Assembly: GCA_963801475.1 (NCBI GenBank)
Contig: CAWDEX010000001.1
Location: forward strand, 1,302,001 to 1,366,000
Length of the DNA: 64,000 nucleotides
Source of the DNA: DAOMFB01 sp963801475
Lineage (GTDB): Bacteria; Acidobacteriota; Thermoanaerobaculia; UBA5066
Direction: 5' to 3'
Shown here: positions 56,426 through 64,000 of the stretch, in pieces
Layout of the letters: the number at the start of each line of letters is the position of its first letter
Position numbering within the stretch: position 1 is the first letter of the stretch
Translations under genes and position numbers: made by a program
Notes under the pieces: generated by a model
What the model was told of the DNA's origin: nothing
What the model saw: the letters and a program-made list of their open reading frames with translations, nothing else
Databases searched by the model: none

Positions 56426-57120
56426 TTCGCGAACTTGTACCCGACCCCGACGACGGTCTCGATCATCTCGTCTCCGATCTTCTTCCGGAGCGAGCGGATG
56501 TGGACGTCGACGGTCCGGGTCTCGATGTCGGCGGCGTAGTCCCAGAGCCGGGCGAGGATCGTCTCGCGGCTTACGACGCGCCCTCCGTTCCGGATCAGGA
56601 GCCAGAGGAGGTCGAATTCCTTCTTCGTCAAGTGGACGGGCTCCCCGTCCCGGAGAACGACGTGGCGCGCGCGGTCGACCCGGAGGGGGCCGCGCTCGAA
56701 GACGTCCTCGGCGGAGTCCGGAGAGCCGGCCCGGCGAAGGTGCGCGGCGACGCGGGCCAGGAGCTCCTTCATCGAGAAGGGCTTCGTGACGTAATCGTCG
56801 GCCCCCAGCTCGAACCCGAGCAGCTTGTCCCGCTCCTCGACGCGCGCGGTCAGCATCAGGATCGGAATCTTCCGCGTCTCGTCTCCCTTGCGCAGCTCGC
56901 GGCAGATCGTGAGACCGTCCACGTCCGGAAGGTTCAGGTCGAGGAGGACGAGGTCCGGAGGCCGCGCGATGAGGGCGTCCAGGGCGACCAGGCCCCCGGC
57001 GAACCGCTCCACCTCGTACCGCCCGTCTTTCTTCAGGTTGTAGGTCAGGGTGAAGGCGAGATCGTCGTCGTCCTCGACGACGGCGATCCGGGGCCGGGGA
57101 GCGGAGGCCCGTCCGGTCAT
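56422..57120 (-). CDS. phoB: Phosphate-regulon response regulator PhoB
   Basis: 232 residues from ATG 57120, overlapping the pstB stop (ATGA); the frame is open further upstream. Receiver domain: acidic EDDDD (16-20), phosphoacceptor Asp61 in LLDLNLPDVDG and Lys in VTKPFS. The C-terminal winged helix has KEFDLLWLLIRNGGRVVSRETIL and RTVDVHIRSLRKKIG. It should bind the repeats at 62944-62972 upstream of pstS. It lies between pstB and phoR. Confidence 0.95.
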   Translation of the reverse strand: MTGRASAPRPRIAVVEDDDDLAFTLTYNLKKDGRYEVERFAGGLVALDALIARPPDLVLLDLNLPDVDGLTICRELRKGDETRKIPILMLTARVEERDKLLGFELGADDYVTKPFSMKELLARVAAHLRRAGSPDSAEDVFERGPLRVDRARHVVLRDGEPVHLTKKEFDLLWLLIRNGGRVVSRETILARLWDYAADIETRTVDVHIRSLRKKIGDEMIETVVGVGYKFAK

Positions 57121-57953
57121 CCGAACCTCCCGGTGATGTAGTCCTCCGTGGTCTTCTGGTTCGGCTTCGTGAAGATCTTGTCCGTCGCGTCGAACTCGAT
57201 CAGCTTCCCCAGCATGAAAAAGCCGGTCTCGTCGGAGACCCGGGCCGCCTGCTGCATGTTGTGGGTCACGATGACCATCGTATAGCGCGCCTTCAGGTCG
57301 TAGATAAGCTCCTCGACCTTGGCGGTCGCGATCGGGTCGAGGGCCGAGCACGGCTCGTCCATCAGGAGGATCTCGGGCTCGACCGCGATGGCGCGCGCGA
57401 TGCAGAGGCGCTGCATCTGGCCTCCCGAGAGCCCGAGCGCCGAATCGTCGAGCCGGTCCTTCACCTCGTCCCAGAGCGCGGCGGCGCTCAGCGACCGTTC
57501 GCACGCCTCGGCCAGAACGGCCCGATTGCCGATCCCCTGGATCCGGAGTCCGTAGACGACGTTTTCGAAGACCGATTTCGGGAACGGGTTTGACTTCTGG
57601 AAGACCATGCCGAAGCGCTTCCGGATCGCAGTCACGTCGACGCCCTCGGCGTTGATGTCCGTACCGTGGATCCGGACCGTCCCGTCGATTTTCACGCCGT
57701 CGATGAGGTCGTTCATCCGGTTGAAGCACCGAAGCAGCGTCGACTTCCCGCAGCCGGAGGGCCCGATGAGGGCCGTGACCGCGTTCGGCTTGCACGACAT
57801 CGTGATGTCGAAGAGGGCCTGCTTCTCGCCGTAGAAGAGGTCGAGGTTCTTCACCTCGATGATGGGCGCCGGTCCAGCCGGGGCGGCGTGCGGAGAGGCC
57901 CCGGTCGCGACGGCGGGGGCGATGGCGATGGTCGCGGCGATCGGCTGCTGCAT
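57117..57953 (-). CDS. pstB: Phosphate ABC transporter ATP-binding protein
   Basis: 278 residues; a 30-residue Ala/Pro-rich N-terminal extension precedes the conserved start IIEVKNLDLFYGEKQAL. Walker A GPSGCGKST, Q-loop VFQKSNPFPKSVFENV, signature LSGGQMQRLCIARAI and Walker B ILLMDEPCSALDPIAT are typical PstB. It energises phosphate import by PstC-PstA. Sixteen bases separate it from pstA. Confidence 0.96.
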   Translation of the reverse strand: MQQPIAATIAIAPAVATGASPHAAPAGPAPIIEVKNLDLFYGEKQALFDITMSCKPNAVTALIGPSGCGKSTLLRCFNRMNDLIDGVKIDGTVRIHGTDINAEGVDVTAIRKRFGMVFQKSNPFPKSVFENVVYGLRIQGIGNRAVLAEACERSLSAAALWDEVKDRLDDSALGLSGGQMQRLCIARAIAVEPEILLMDEPCSALDPIATAKVEELIYDLKARYTMVIVTHNMQQAARVSDETGFFMLGKLIEFDATDKIFTKPNQKTTEDYITGRFG

Positions 57954-57969
57954 GAAAACCTCAAAGGCC

Positions 57970-59655
57970 TCAGAACGCGGAGCTGAAGAGCCGGCGGCGC
58001 AGGTGGTTGCGGACGAGGATCGCGGTCAGGTTCAGGACGACGACGATCAGGAGCAGGAGGATCGTCGTGGAGTAGACCATCGGAATGGCCGCCTCTACGT
58101 TCGGGCTCTGGAAGCCGACGTCGTAGAGGTGAAACCCGAGGTGCATGATCTTCCGGTCGAGATGGAGGTACGGGAAGACGCCGTCGACGGGCAGCGTCGG
58201 CGCGAGCTTCACGACGCCCACGATCATGAGCGGAGCTACCTCGCCGGTGCCCCGCGCCATCGCGAGAATCAGCCCGGTCAGAATGCCGGGAGCCGCCGCC
58301 GGAAGGACGACGCGGCGGACCGTCTGCCACCGCGTGGCGCCGAGGGCCAGCGAGGCGTGCCGCATCCCGGCGGGAACCGCCGCCAGTGCCTCCTCGGTCG
58401 CGACGACGACGACGGGGACCGTCAGCAGGGCGAGCGTCAGGGCGCACCAGAGGATTCCGCCCGTGCCGAAGGTCGGCGTCGGAAGCGCCTCGGGGAAGAG
58501 GAGCCGGTCAATCCGTCCTCCGATTCCGTAGACGAAGAACCCGAGCCCGAAGATGCCGAAGACGATCGACGGAACGCCCGCGAGGTTGTTGACGGCGATC
58601 CGGACGAGACGCACGGCGCGTCCCTGGACCGCGTACTCGCGGAGGTAGAGGGCCGCCACGACCCCGAATGGGACCGAGACCAGGCTCATCATGACGACCA
58701 TCAGGACCGTCCCGAAGATCGCCGGGAAGATCCCGCCTTCCGTGTTCGACTCCCGGGGATCGCCGGAGACGAACTCCCAGATCCGGGAGACATAGACCGA
58801 GGCTTTCCCGGCCGACGAGAGGTCGTTCGGCCGGACGATCCGGACGATGTCGCGGAGGAGAACCGTCTTCTCGCGCCCCCCCGCGTCGACGAAGACGGCC
58901 GAGGTCGCCGAGACCTCGCCGCGAGTTGTCTCGATCCGTTCGCGCTCCGATTCGTATCGCTTCTTCAGCTCGGTGACGCGCGCGTCGCCGGCGACGCGGA
59001 CGGCGGCGAGGTCCGGCGCCTGTGCGAGCTCGGCCTTCCGGAGACGCAGGCGCTCGTTCTCGAGCAGGGCGTTGATCGCTCCGACGTCCTTCTTCTCCTT
59101 TTCACTCAGATCGACGAAACGGGACCGGAGCTCCTGCTGCAGTCTCGCGAGCAGCGCGACGCCCTTCGCGTCGCCGCCAGCGATCACCGCTCCGTCCCGC
59201 CGGATCTCCTTCAGGAAGCCGTGGAAATTGCCGTACTCCTGCCGTTCGAGAAGCAGGGCGTCCTTCGGGACGTCGCGCTTCGAGACGTCGGCGACGGGAA
59301 TCCACCGGAAGTCGAGGCCGTAGAGATCGCGGTTCCCGATCTTGACGCGGATCCGGCTGCCGGCGGGCCTTCCCTCCTCCGGCGGCATCTTCTCGGTCGA
59401 GAGGACCTCCCCGAGGACCTTCCGGCCGTCGGAGGTCTCGATCCGGACGAGGGGACGTGGCCAGAAGAAGCCGAGCCCTTTCCACGCGACGAGACCGAGG
59501 AGGCCGACGATCAGAAGAACGGAGACGGCGAGGCCCGCTCCGGTCAGCCAGATCATCGGCTCTCCTTTGCGAAAGACGAACTCCGAGAGACGCACCGCCG
59601 CCGGCCGCGCGACCGGCGGAGAGGCCGGAAGGGAATGAGGAGCGGTCTCAGCCAT
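57970..59655 (-). CDS. pstA: Phosphate ABC transporter permease PstA, long form
   Basis: 561 residues from ATG 59655, whose A overlaps the last base of the pstC stop (TGATG). The usual PstA has about 290 residues. Here a helix (about 46-66) is followed by a ~250-residue periplasmic region with beta-rich (about 75-175) and coiled-coil (about 180-240) parts, then the permease core (GTVLMVVMMSLVSVPFGVVAALYLREY…EEALAAVPAGMRHASLALGATRWQT). Long PstA forms are known in some gammaproteobacteria. The insertion may regulate or gate the transporter or signal to PhoR/PhoU. Confidence 0.93.
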   Translation of the reverse strand: MAETAPHSLPASPPVARPAAVRLSEFVFRKGEPMIWLTGAGLAVSVLLIVGLLGLVAWKGLGFFWPRPLVRIETSDGRKVLGEVLSTEKMPPEEGRPAGSRIRVKIGNRDLYGLDFRWIPVADVSKRDVPKDALLLERQEYGNFHGFLKEIRRDGAVIAGGDAKGVALLARLQQELRSRFVDLSEKEKKDVGAINALLENERLRLRKAELAQAPDLAAVRVAGDARVTELKKRYESERERIETTRGEVSATSAVFVDAGGREKTVLLRDIVRIVRPNDLSSAGKASVYVSRIWEFVSGDPRESNTEGGIFPAIFGTVLMVVMMSLVSVPFGVVAALYLREYAVQGRAVRLVRIAVNNLAGVPSIVFGIFGLGFFVYGIGGRIDRLLFPEALPTPTFGTGGILWCALTLALLTVPVVVVATEEALAAVPAGMRHASLALGATRWQTVRRVVLPAAAPGILTGLILAMARGTGEVAPLMIVGVVKLAPTLPVDGVFPYLHLDRKIMHLGFHLYDVGFQSPNVEAAIPMVYSTTILLLLIVVVLNLTAILVRNHLRRRLFSSAF

Positions 59656-61859
59656 CAGATGACCGTGTACTTTCGGCGCAGGCGCTGGCGGAGGACTTCC
59701 GCCACGGTGTTCACGAGAAACGTCAGGACGAAGAGAAGGAGGGCCGAAAGGAAGAGGACGCGGAAGAGCGTCCCGCCTTCGGGCGCCTCGGAGATCTCGA
59801 CGGCGATGTTCGCGGAGAGGGTCCGCATGCCGTTGAAGAGCGACCACTCCATGATCGGCGTGTTCCCCGTCGCCATCAGGACGATCATCGTCTCGCCGAC
59901 CGCGCGCCCGAATCCGACCATCAGAGCCGAGAAGATCCCTGCCGAGGCGGTTGGGAGGATGACGCGCGTGGCCGTCTGCCAGGGCGAGGCCCCGAGGGCG
60001 AGGGACGCCGCCTTCAGGTGCTGCGGGACGCTCGAGAGCGCATCCTCGGAGATAGTGAAGATGATCGGGATGACCGCGAACCCCATGGCAAATGCGATGA
60101 CGAGGGAGTTCCGGGCGTCATACCGGAGGTGCAGGGCCGAGAAGAGCCAGCCCTTGAAGTCGCCGGCAAAGAGGAGCCTCTCGAGCGCGGGGCCGGCGGC
60201 GAAGCAGATTCCGACGGCGGCGGCCGTCACGAGCAGGATCACGATTCCTTCCCGGAACCCGGTGATCCGTTGCCGCAGGCCGGGCGGAAGGGTCTCGCGG
60301 AGGAAGACAGCGCCGAGGACCACGAGCGGAACGACCGGAAAGAGGAGAAGCGCCGTGAAGGTGGCGTTCTGGATGACCGGCGCAAGCCAGAGCCCGGCGA
60401 GGAAGCCAATCACCACCGACGGAAGCGCCGCCATCACCTCGACGACGGGCTTCACGATGCCTTTCACTTTCGGGGGCGCGAAGACCGAAGTGTAGAGAGC
60501 CGCCGCGAGCGCGATCGGGACGGCGAAGATCAGGGCGTAGAGGGTTCCCTTCAGGGTTCCGAAGATCAGCGGGACGAGCGACATCTTCGACTCGAACTCG
60601 TCGTTCGACCCCGTCGACTGCCAGACGTACTCCGGGCGGTCGTAGCCCTCGTAGAGCTGCTTGCCGAAGAGGCTGCGCCAGGAGATCTCGGGATGCGGAG
60701 CGTCGAGGCGGAATTCCTGGAGCGCCGCCGGCGCGAGGGCGAGGAAGCCGTCGCCCTTCGGCGCCATGGCCAGCGAGACGATCGGGCTCCCCGTGGACAC
60801 GTCGGCGAGCGGGCGCTCGTTCGTGGCGAAGGTCGCCCGGACGCGCCCCGTCTCGTCGCCCGTCAGAAACGTCTTGCCGCGGGGGGACGCGGCGAACGCC
60901 GTTACGCGCGCCGCGTGGGCCGGGAACGACTTCGTGACGCCGAGGGTCTTCCCCTCGCCGCCGCCGTCGCTCCGCTGCCGCCCGAGACCGGCCACGCGGC
61001 CTTTCTCGTCTCCGGCGACGAGCGTCTGTCCTCCGATGAGGGAGCCGAGCACCGTCACCGGCGCGGGCGCTCCGGGATGGACGACGACCGCCCCGAGCGC
61101 CTTCGGCTCCGCCGGGTCGCCGACGTCGAACGAGAGGATCTTTCCGGAGGCGGTGCCGGCCTCGAGGAGCCGTCCCTTGTCGTGGAACGAGAGCGCCGAG
61201 ACCTCCTCGCCGGCGAGGAGGGGAGAAAGGTCGGCGAGGGCGGGCGCGGCGGACTCCTCCTCGGCCGAGGTCGCGACGAAGAGCGCCTGCGGCTCGGGGG
61301 AGGACGCGACGGCAGCCGGACCCGACTCCGGATGCGAGAGCGCGAGCAGGCGGACCGGCCGGCCCAGCGGATCGGGAGCGAGGGTCGCCGTCACCTTCGC
61401 GAAGAGCTCCGACGACCTCTTTCCGCCGGGAAAGGTCGTCTGCCACCGCGGCGCGAGAAGAAGGACCCGGCCGTCCTCGAGACCGAGGGCCAGCGCGCCC
61501 CGGAAGGTCCGGGCAGTCGACGTGACCCGCTTCCCGCCCGTCTCGGGCGGGGAAATCTCTTTGACGACCCCGCCGCTGGCGAGGTCGACGACCCGGAGCC
61601 CCCCGGTCGCCGTCACGACGGCCGCGAGGTCACGGTACTCGTTCGAGAAGCCGTCGAGCGCGGGCCCGTCTTCGCCCCTGAGCGGGACGGAAGCCTGACG
61701 CCGCGCGTCGGGGGTCTGGAAGAGGGGGAACGTCTGGGAGAGGATCAGGAGGAAGATCAGCGCGAGGCTCGCGATCATCATCCAGCCGCCGCCCGTGATG
61801 AAGACGGTGGACGTCTTGTCCGCGAGCCTCGTGAGGAATCGCTGGGTCTTGTCGCTCAT
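59655..61859 (-). CDS. pstC: Phosphate ABC transporter permease PstC, long form
   Basis: 734 residues against about 310 for ordinary PstC. After a first helix (about 24-44) comes a ~390-residue periplasmic domain whose repeats (FSNEYRDLAAVVTATGGLRVVDL, LSFHDKGRLLEAGTASGKILSFDV, FAASPRGKTFLTGDETGRVRATF) read as a WD40-like beta-propeller. The permease core follows (LKGTLYALIFAVPIALAAALY, coupling loop SLALGASPWQTATRVILP). It pairs with the long PstA. It lies 46 bases after pstS, with a hairpin between them. Confidence 0.93.
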   Translation of the reverse strand: MSDKTQRFLTRLADKTSTVFITGGGWMMIASLALIFLLILSQTFPLFQTPDARRQASVPLRGEDGPALDGFSNEYRDLAAVVTATGGLRVVDLASGGVVKEISPPETGGKRVTSTARTFRGALALGLEDGRVLLLAPRWQTTFPGGKRSSELFAKVTATLAPDPLGRPVRLLALSHPESGPAAVASSPEPQALFVATSAEEESAAPALADLSPLLAGEEVSALSFHDKGRLLEAGTASGKILSFDVGDPAEPKALGAVVVHPGAPAPVTVLGSLIGGQTLVAGDEKGRVAGLGRQRSDGGGEGKTLGVTKSFPAHAARVTAFAASPRGKTFLTGDETGRVRATFATNERPLADVSTGSPIVSLAMAPKGDGFLALAPAALQEFRLDAPHPEISWRSLFGKQLYEGYDRPEYVWQSTGSNDEFESKMSLVPLIFGTLKGTLYALIFAVPIALAAALYTSVFAPPKVKGIVKPVVEVMAALPSVVIGFLAGLWLAPVIQNATFTALLLFPVVPLVVLGAVFLRETLPPGLRQRITGFREGIVILLVTAAAVGICFAAGPALERLLFAGDFKGWLFSALHLRYDARNSLVIAFAMGFAVIPIIFTISEDALSSVPQHLKAASLALGASPWQTATRVILPTASAGIFSALMVGFGRAVGETMIVLMATGNTPIMEWSLFNGMRTLSANIAVEISEAPEGGTLFRVLFLSALLLFVLTFLVNTVAEVLRQRLRRKYTVI

Positions 61860-61872
61860 GGCGCGAGCCGCA

Positions 61873-61886
61873 CAGGCCGGGGCCTG
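61873..61886 (-). promoter_or_regulatory. Intercistronic hairpin between pstS and pstC
   Basis: CAGGCC and GGCCTG arms (61873-61878 and 61881-61886) form a tight stem in the 46-base gap. It could stabilise the pstS message or cause partial termination so that the binding protein is made in excess. No T-run follows. Confidence 0.35.
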
Positions 61887-61905
61887 CGCCGCCCCGGATC
61901 CTGCG

Positions 61906-62877
61906 TCAGTTCAGTTTGGCGAGCTCTTCGCCTGTCACCTTGGCCGTGAGAGGGAAGAAGCCGTCCTTGACGACGATCTCCTGCCCTTCCTTCGAGAGGA
62001 CGAAGCGGAGGAACTCCTTGACCAGCGGGTCGAGGGGCTTTCCGGGCGCCTTGTTCACGTAGACGTTCAGATAGCGTGAAAGGGGGTACTTCCCGGACAG
62101 GACGTTTTCGTACGACTCGTTGAAGAACGGCCCGCCATCCTTCGCCGAGAGCGGGACCGTCTTGACGCCCGAGGTCGTGTACCCGACGCCCGAATAGCCG
62201 ATCGCGTACTTGTCCTCGGCGACGCCCTGGACGACCGACGAGGAACCGGGCTGCTCCTTGACGCTGTTCCTGTAGTCGCCGTTCTCGAGGGCGTGCTCCT
62301 TGAAGTAGCCGTACGTGCCGGATGCGCTGTTGCGCCCGAAGATGGAGATCGGCTTCGACGCCCAGTCGCCCGTCAGTCCGAGATCTCCCCATGTCCTGAT
62401 GTCCTTGCCGCCGCGCTTCCGGGTCGAGGAGAAGATGCCGTCGAGCTGCTTGAAGGTCAGCTTCTCGATCGGGTTGTCCTTGTTGACGTAGACCGCGAGG
62501 CCGTCGAGGGCGACCCGGACGCGGGTCGGCTTGTATCCGTACTTCGCCTCGAAGCGGTCGATCTCGGCCCCCTTCATCTCGCGCGACATCGGGCCGAGCT
62601 GCGCCGTCCCCTCGATGAGGGCGGGCGGGGCCGTGGAGGAGCCCTTCCCCTCGATCTGGATGTTGACGTTCGGGTAGCTCTTCTTGTACCCCTCGGCCCA
62701 GTAGGTCATCAGATTGTTGAGGGTGTCGGACCCGATCGAGTTGAGGTTGCCCGAGATCCCCGAAACGCGCTGGTAGCCCGCGATCGCCGTATCGACCTTG
62801 ACCGTCTGCGCGACGAGACTTCCAGTTACGAGGAGAGCCAGCGCCGCGCCCGCCATCTCTTTCCAACCGCTTTTCAT
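61906..62877 (-). CDS. pstS: Phosphate ABC transporter substrate-binding protein
   Basis: 323 residues with a signal peptide (to about LVAQ24). It is the periplasmic phosphate binder: SGNLNSIGSDTLNNLM, phosphate loop QIEGKGSSTAPPALIEGTAQLGPMSREMK, and FGRNSASGTYGYF. AAGGAGG precedes ATG 62877. It is first in the pst operon, directly downstream of the Pho-box repeats, as expected for the most strongly phosphate-regulated gene. Confidence 0.96.
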   Translation of the reverse strand: MKSGWKEMAGAALALLVTGSLVAQTVKVDTAIAGYQRVSGISGNLNSIGSDTLNNLMTYWAEGYKKSYPNVNIQIEGKGSSTAPPALIEGTAQLGPMSREMKGAEIDRFEAKYGYKPTRVRVALDGLAVYVNKDNPIEKLTFKQLDGIFSSTRKRGGKDIRTWGDLGLTGDWASKPISIFGRNSASGTYGYFKEHALENGDYRNSVKEQPGSSSVVQGVAEDKYAIGYSGVGYTTSGVKTVPLSAKDGGPFFNESYENVLSGKYPLSRYLNVYVNKAPGKPLDPLVKEFLRFVLSKEGQEIVVKDGFFPLTAKVTGEELAKLN

Positions 62878-62943
62878 GATTCCTCCTTCAAGTCTTCCAT
62901 CTTCTGATGAGGCTGGAAGTCTCGGGCGGAGCGGAGGTATTTA

Positions 62944-62972
62944 TGTGAGGTTCGTGTGAAGACGGTGTGAAG
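62944..62972 (-). promoter_or_regulatory. Triple Pho box (PhoB-binding direct repeats) upstream of pstS
   Basis: On the minus strand three heptamers, CTTCACA, CTTCACA and CCTCACA, occur with exactly 11-base period (plus-strand starts 62944, 62955, 62966), each followed by a four-base spacer, then TAAATACC as a possible -10. TTCACA repeats at 11-base spacing are the known form of Pho boxes (compare Bacillus PhoP TT-ACA repeats). Three half-sites would bind more than one PhoB dimer. Confidence 0.8.
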
Positions 62973-62983
62973 TAGCGAAGCTA

Positions 62984-64000
62984 TTACGGCTGAACGAGTT
63001 GCAGATGCAGGGCACGGCTCCCGGCCGCGATGAGCCACCAGGAGCCGGCGGCGACCATGGCCGACGCGGGGATCGTCAGGATCCACGCGATGACGATGCT
63101 TCGGGCCACCCCCCACCGGACGGCGGACATCCGCTTGACCGAGCCGACCCCCATGATCGCCCCGGTAATGGTGTGCGTCGTCGAGACGGGGATTCCCGCC
63201 CACGAGGCGCCGAATAGAGTGCAGGCGCCGGCAAACTCGGCGCACGAGCCTCCGACGGGTTTCAGGTGTGTGATACGCAGCCCCATCGTCCGGACGATTC
63301 GCCAGCCCCCGGCGAGCGTCCCGAGGCCGATCGCCGCGTGGCAGAGCAGGATGATCCAGAAGGGGATCTCGATGGTCGGAAGGTAGCCCGCCGAGAAGAG
63401 GAGGACGGCGATGATGCCCATCGTCTTCTGGGCGTCGTTCAGCCCGTGGCCGAAGGAGAAGGCCGCCGCCGACGCGAGCTGCACCTTCCGGAACAGCCGG
63501 TCCACCGGCTCGGGGCGCATTTTCCGGAAGATCCAGATGACGGCGAGAAAGAAGACGAAGCCGAGAACCATTCCGAGGAGCGGCGAAAGAACGATGAAGA
63601 GCGCCGTCTTCGTCAGGCCCTTCGGAACGAGGACCGCGAAGCCGGCTTTCGCGACGGCCGCTCCCGCGAAGCCGCCGATCAGGGCGTGCGACGAGGAGGA
63701 GGGGAGCCCCCACCACCAGGTCAGAAGGTTCCAGACGATCGCCCCGGTGAGTCCCGCGAAGATGAGGACCGGGTCGACGATCCTGGGGTCGACGATGTCC
63801 TTGCCGATCGTCTTGGCGACGCGCGTCTCGAAGGCGAAAGCGGCTACGAAGTTGAAGAAGGCGGCCCAGATGACCGCGATGCGCGGCGTCAGGACGCGGG
63901 TTCCCACGACCGTGGCGATGGAGTTCGCCGCGTCGTGAAAGCCGTTCACGAAATCGAAGAGGAGGGCCACGACGACGACGAAGAGAACGAAGCCGAGCAT
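62984..64000 (-). CDS. pit: Low-affinity inorganic phosphate transporter, PiT family (may continue past right edge)
   Basis: 338 residues to an ATG that is exactly at the right edge (63998-64000), so an earlier start outside the window cannot be excluded, though MLGFVLFVVVVALLFDFVNGFHDAAN matches normal Pit starts. The two family signatures are present: GFHDAANSIATVVGTR near the N-terminus and FGHGLNDAQKTMG in mid-protein, with SSSHALIGG and PVSTTHTITGAIMG. About ten membrane segments. It lies 106 bases upstream of pstS on the same strand but is separated from it by the Pho box, so it is probably expressed differently. Confidence 0.93.
   Translation of the reverse strand: MLGFVLFVVVVALLFDFVNGFHDAANSIATVVGTRVLTPRIAVIWAAFFNFVAAFAFETRVAKTIGKDIVDPRIVDPVLIFAGLTGAIVWNLLTWWWGLPSSSSHALIGGFAGAAVAKAGFAVLVPKGLTKTALFIVLSPLLGMVLGFVFFLAVIWIFRKMRPEPVDRLFRKVQLASAAAFSFGHGLNDAQKTMGIIAVLLFSAGYLPTIEIPFWIILLCHAAIGLGTLAGGWRIVRTMGLRITHLKPVGGSCAEFAGACTLFGASWAGIPVSTTHTITGAIMGVGSVKRMSAVRWGVARSIVIAWILTIPASAMVAAGSWWLIAAGSRALHLQLVQP

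Overview
The window is GC-rich bacterial chromosome (by eye about two thirds G+C or more), packed with genes. There is no rRNA, tRNA, CRISPR array, phage or insertion sequence that I can see. The gene style suggests an Acidobacteriota bacterium, perhaps of the Thermoanaerobaculia/Vicinamibacteria kind: transmembrane Ser/Thr kinases fused to TolB/WD40-type propellers or TPRs, BNR-repeat secreted proteins, S9 peptidases, an FtsX-type ABC exporter with a LolA-like protein, and inserted-domain PstC/PstA. The phylum assignment is inference from gene content only. Most neighbouring co-directional genes overlap by 4 bases (ATGA or GTGA). Many operon-first genes have a TANNNT-like hexamer 6 to 11 bases before the start codon and no Shine-Dalgarno sequence, which suggests that leaderless or near-leaderless transcripts are common.

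Layout. 1-9238: a secreted BNR-repeat protein cut by the left edge, then three tandem Ser/Thr kinases with propeller tails. 9264-10439: a membrane glycosyltransferase. 10492-15841: a nucleoside salvage operon (NupC transporter, purine nucleoside phosphorylase, cytidine deaminase, a signal-peptide-bearing MtaD-like deaminase, pyrimidine nucleoside phosphorylase). 15887-17758: a small membrane protein, an ICMT-like methyltransferase and an SDR. 17794-22641: ABC-F ATPase, CinA, PlsY and GpsA (the last two for phospholipid synthesis). 22674-26005: a class I glutamine-amidotransferase-like protein, a patatin phospholipase and a radical SAM protein.

26024-35843 is a metal-handling region. It holds a His-rich protein, a HEAT-repeat protein, a ZnuABC-type importer, an iron-type superoxide dismutase, a second SBP-ATPase-permease set on the opposite strand with an outer-membrane protein, two small secreted Cys/His proteins read divergently, and another outer-membrane protein. 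35880-38540 is a LolDE/MacB-like exporter plus LolA-like protein. 38599-39312 is a HhH/FeS DNA-glycosylase-like protein with unusual active-site residues; it shares a CTAG stop with a convergent MFS gene. 39309-44641 (minus) is a kinase-TPR, S9 peptidase, MFS operon.

45426-52411 contains pantothenate/CoA genes (panB, panE, panC, coaX and, on the other strand, coaBC) with polyphosphate kinase ppk1 between them. 53085-53860 is a STAS plus HATPase partner-switch pair behind a gene-poor stretch. 53919-64000 (minus) is a phosphate regulon: pit, a three-repeat Pho box, then pstS-pstC-pstA-pstB-phoB-phoR-phoU. With ppk1 close by, the right-hand quarter is largely about phosphate uptake, storage and sensing.
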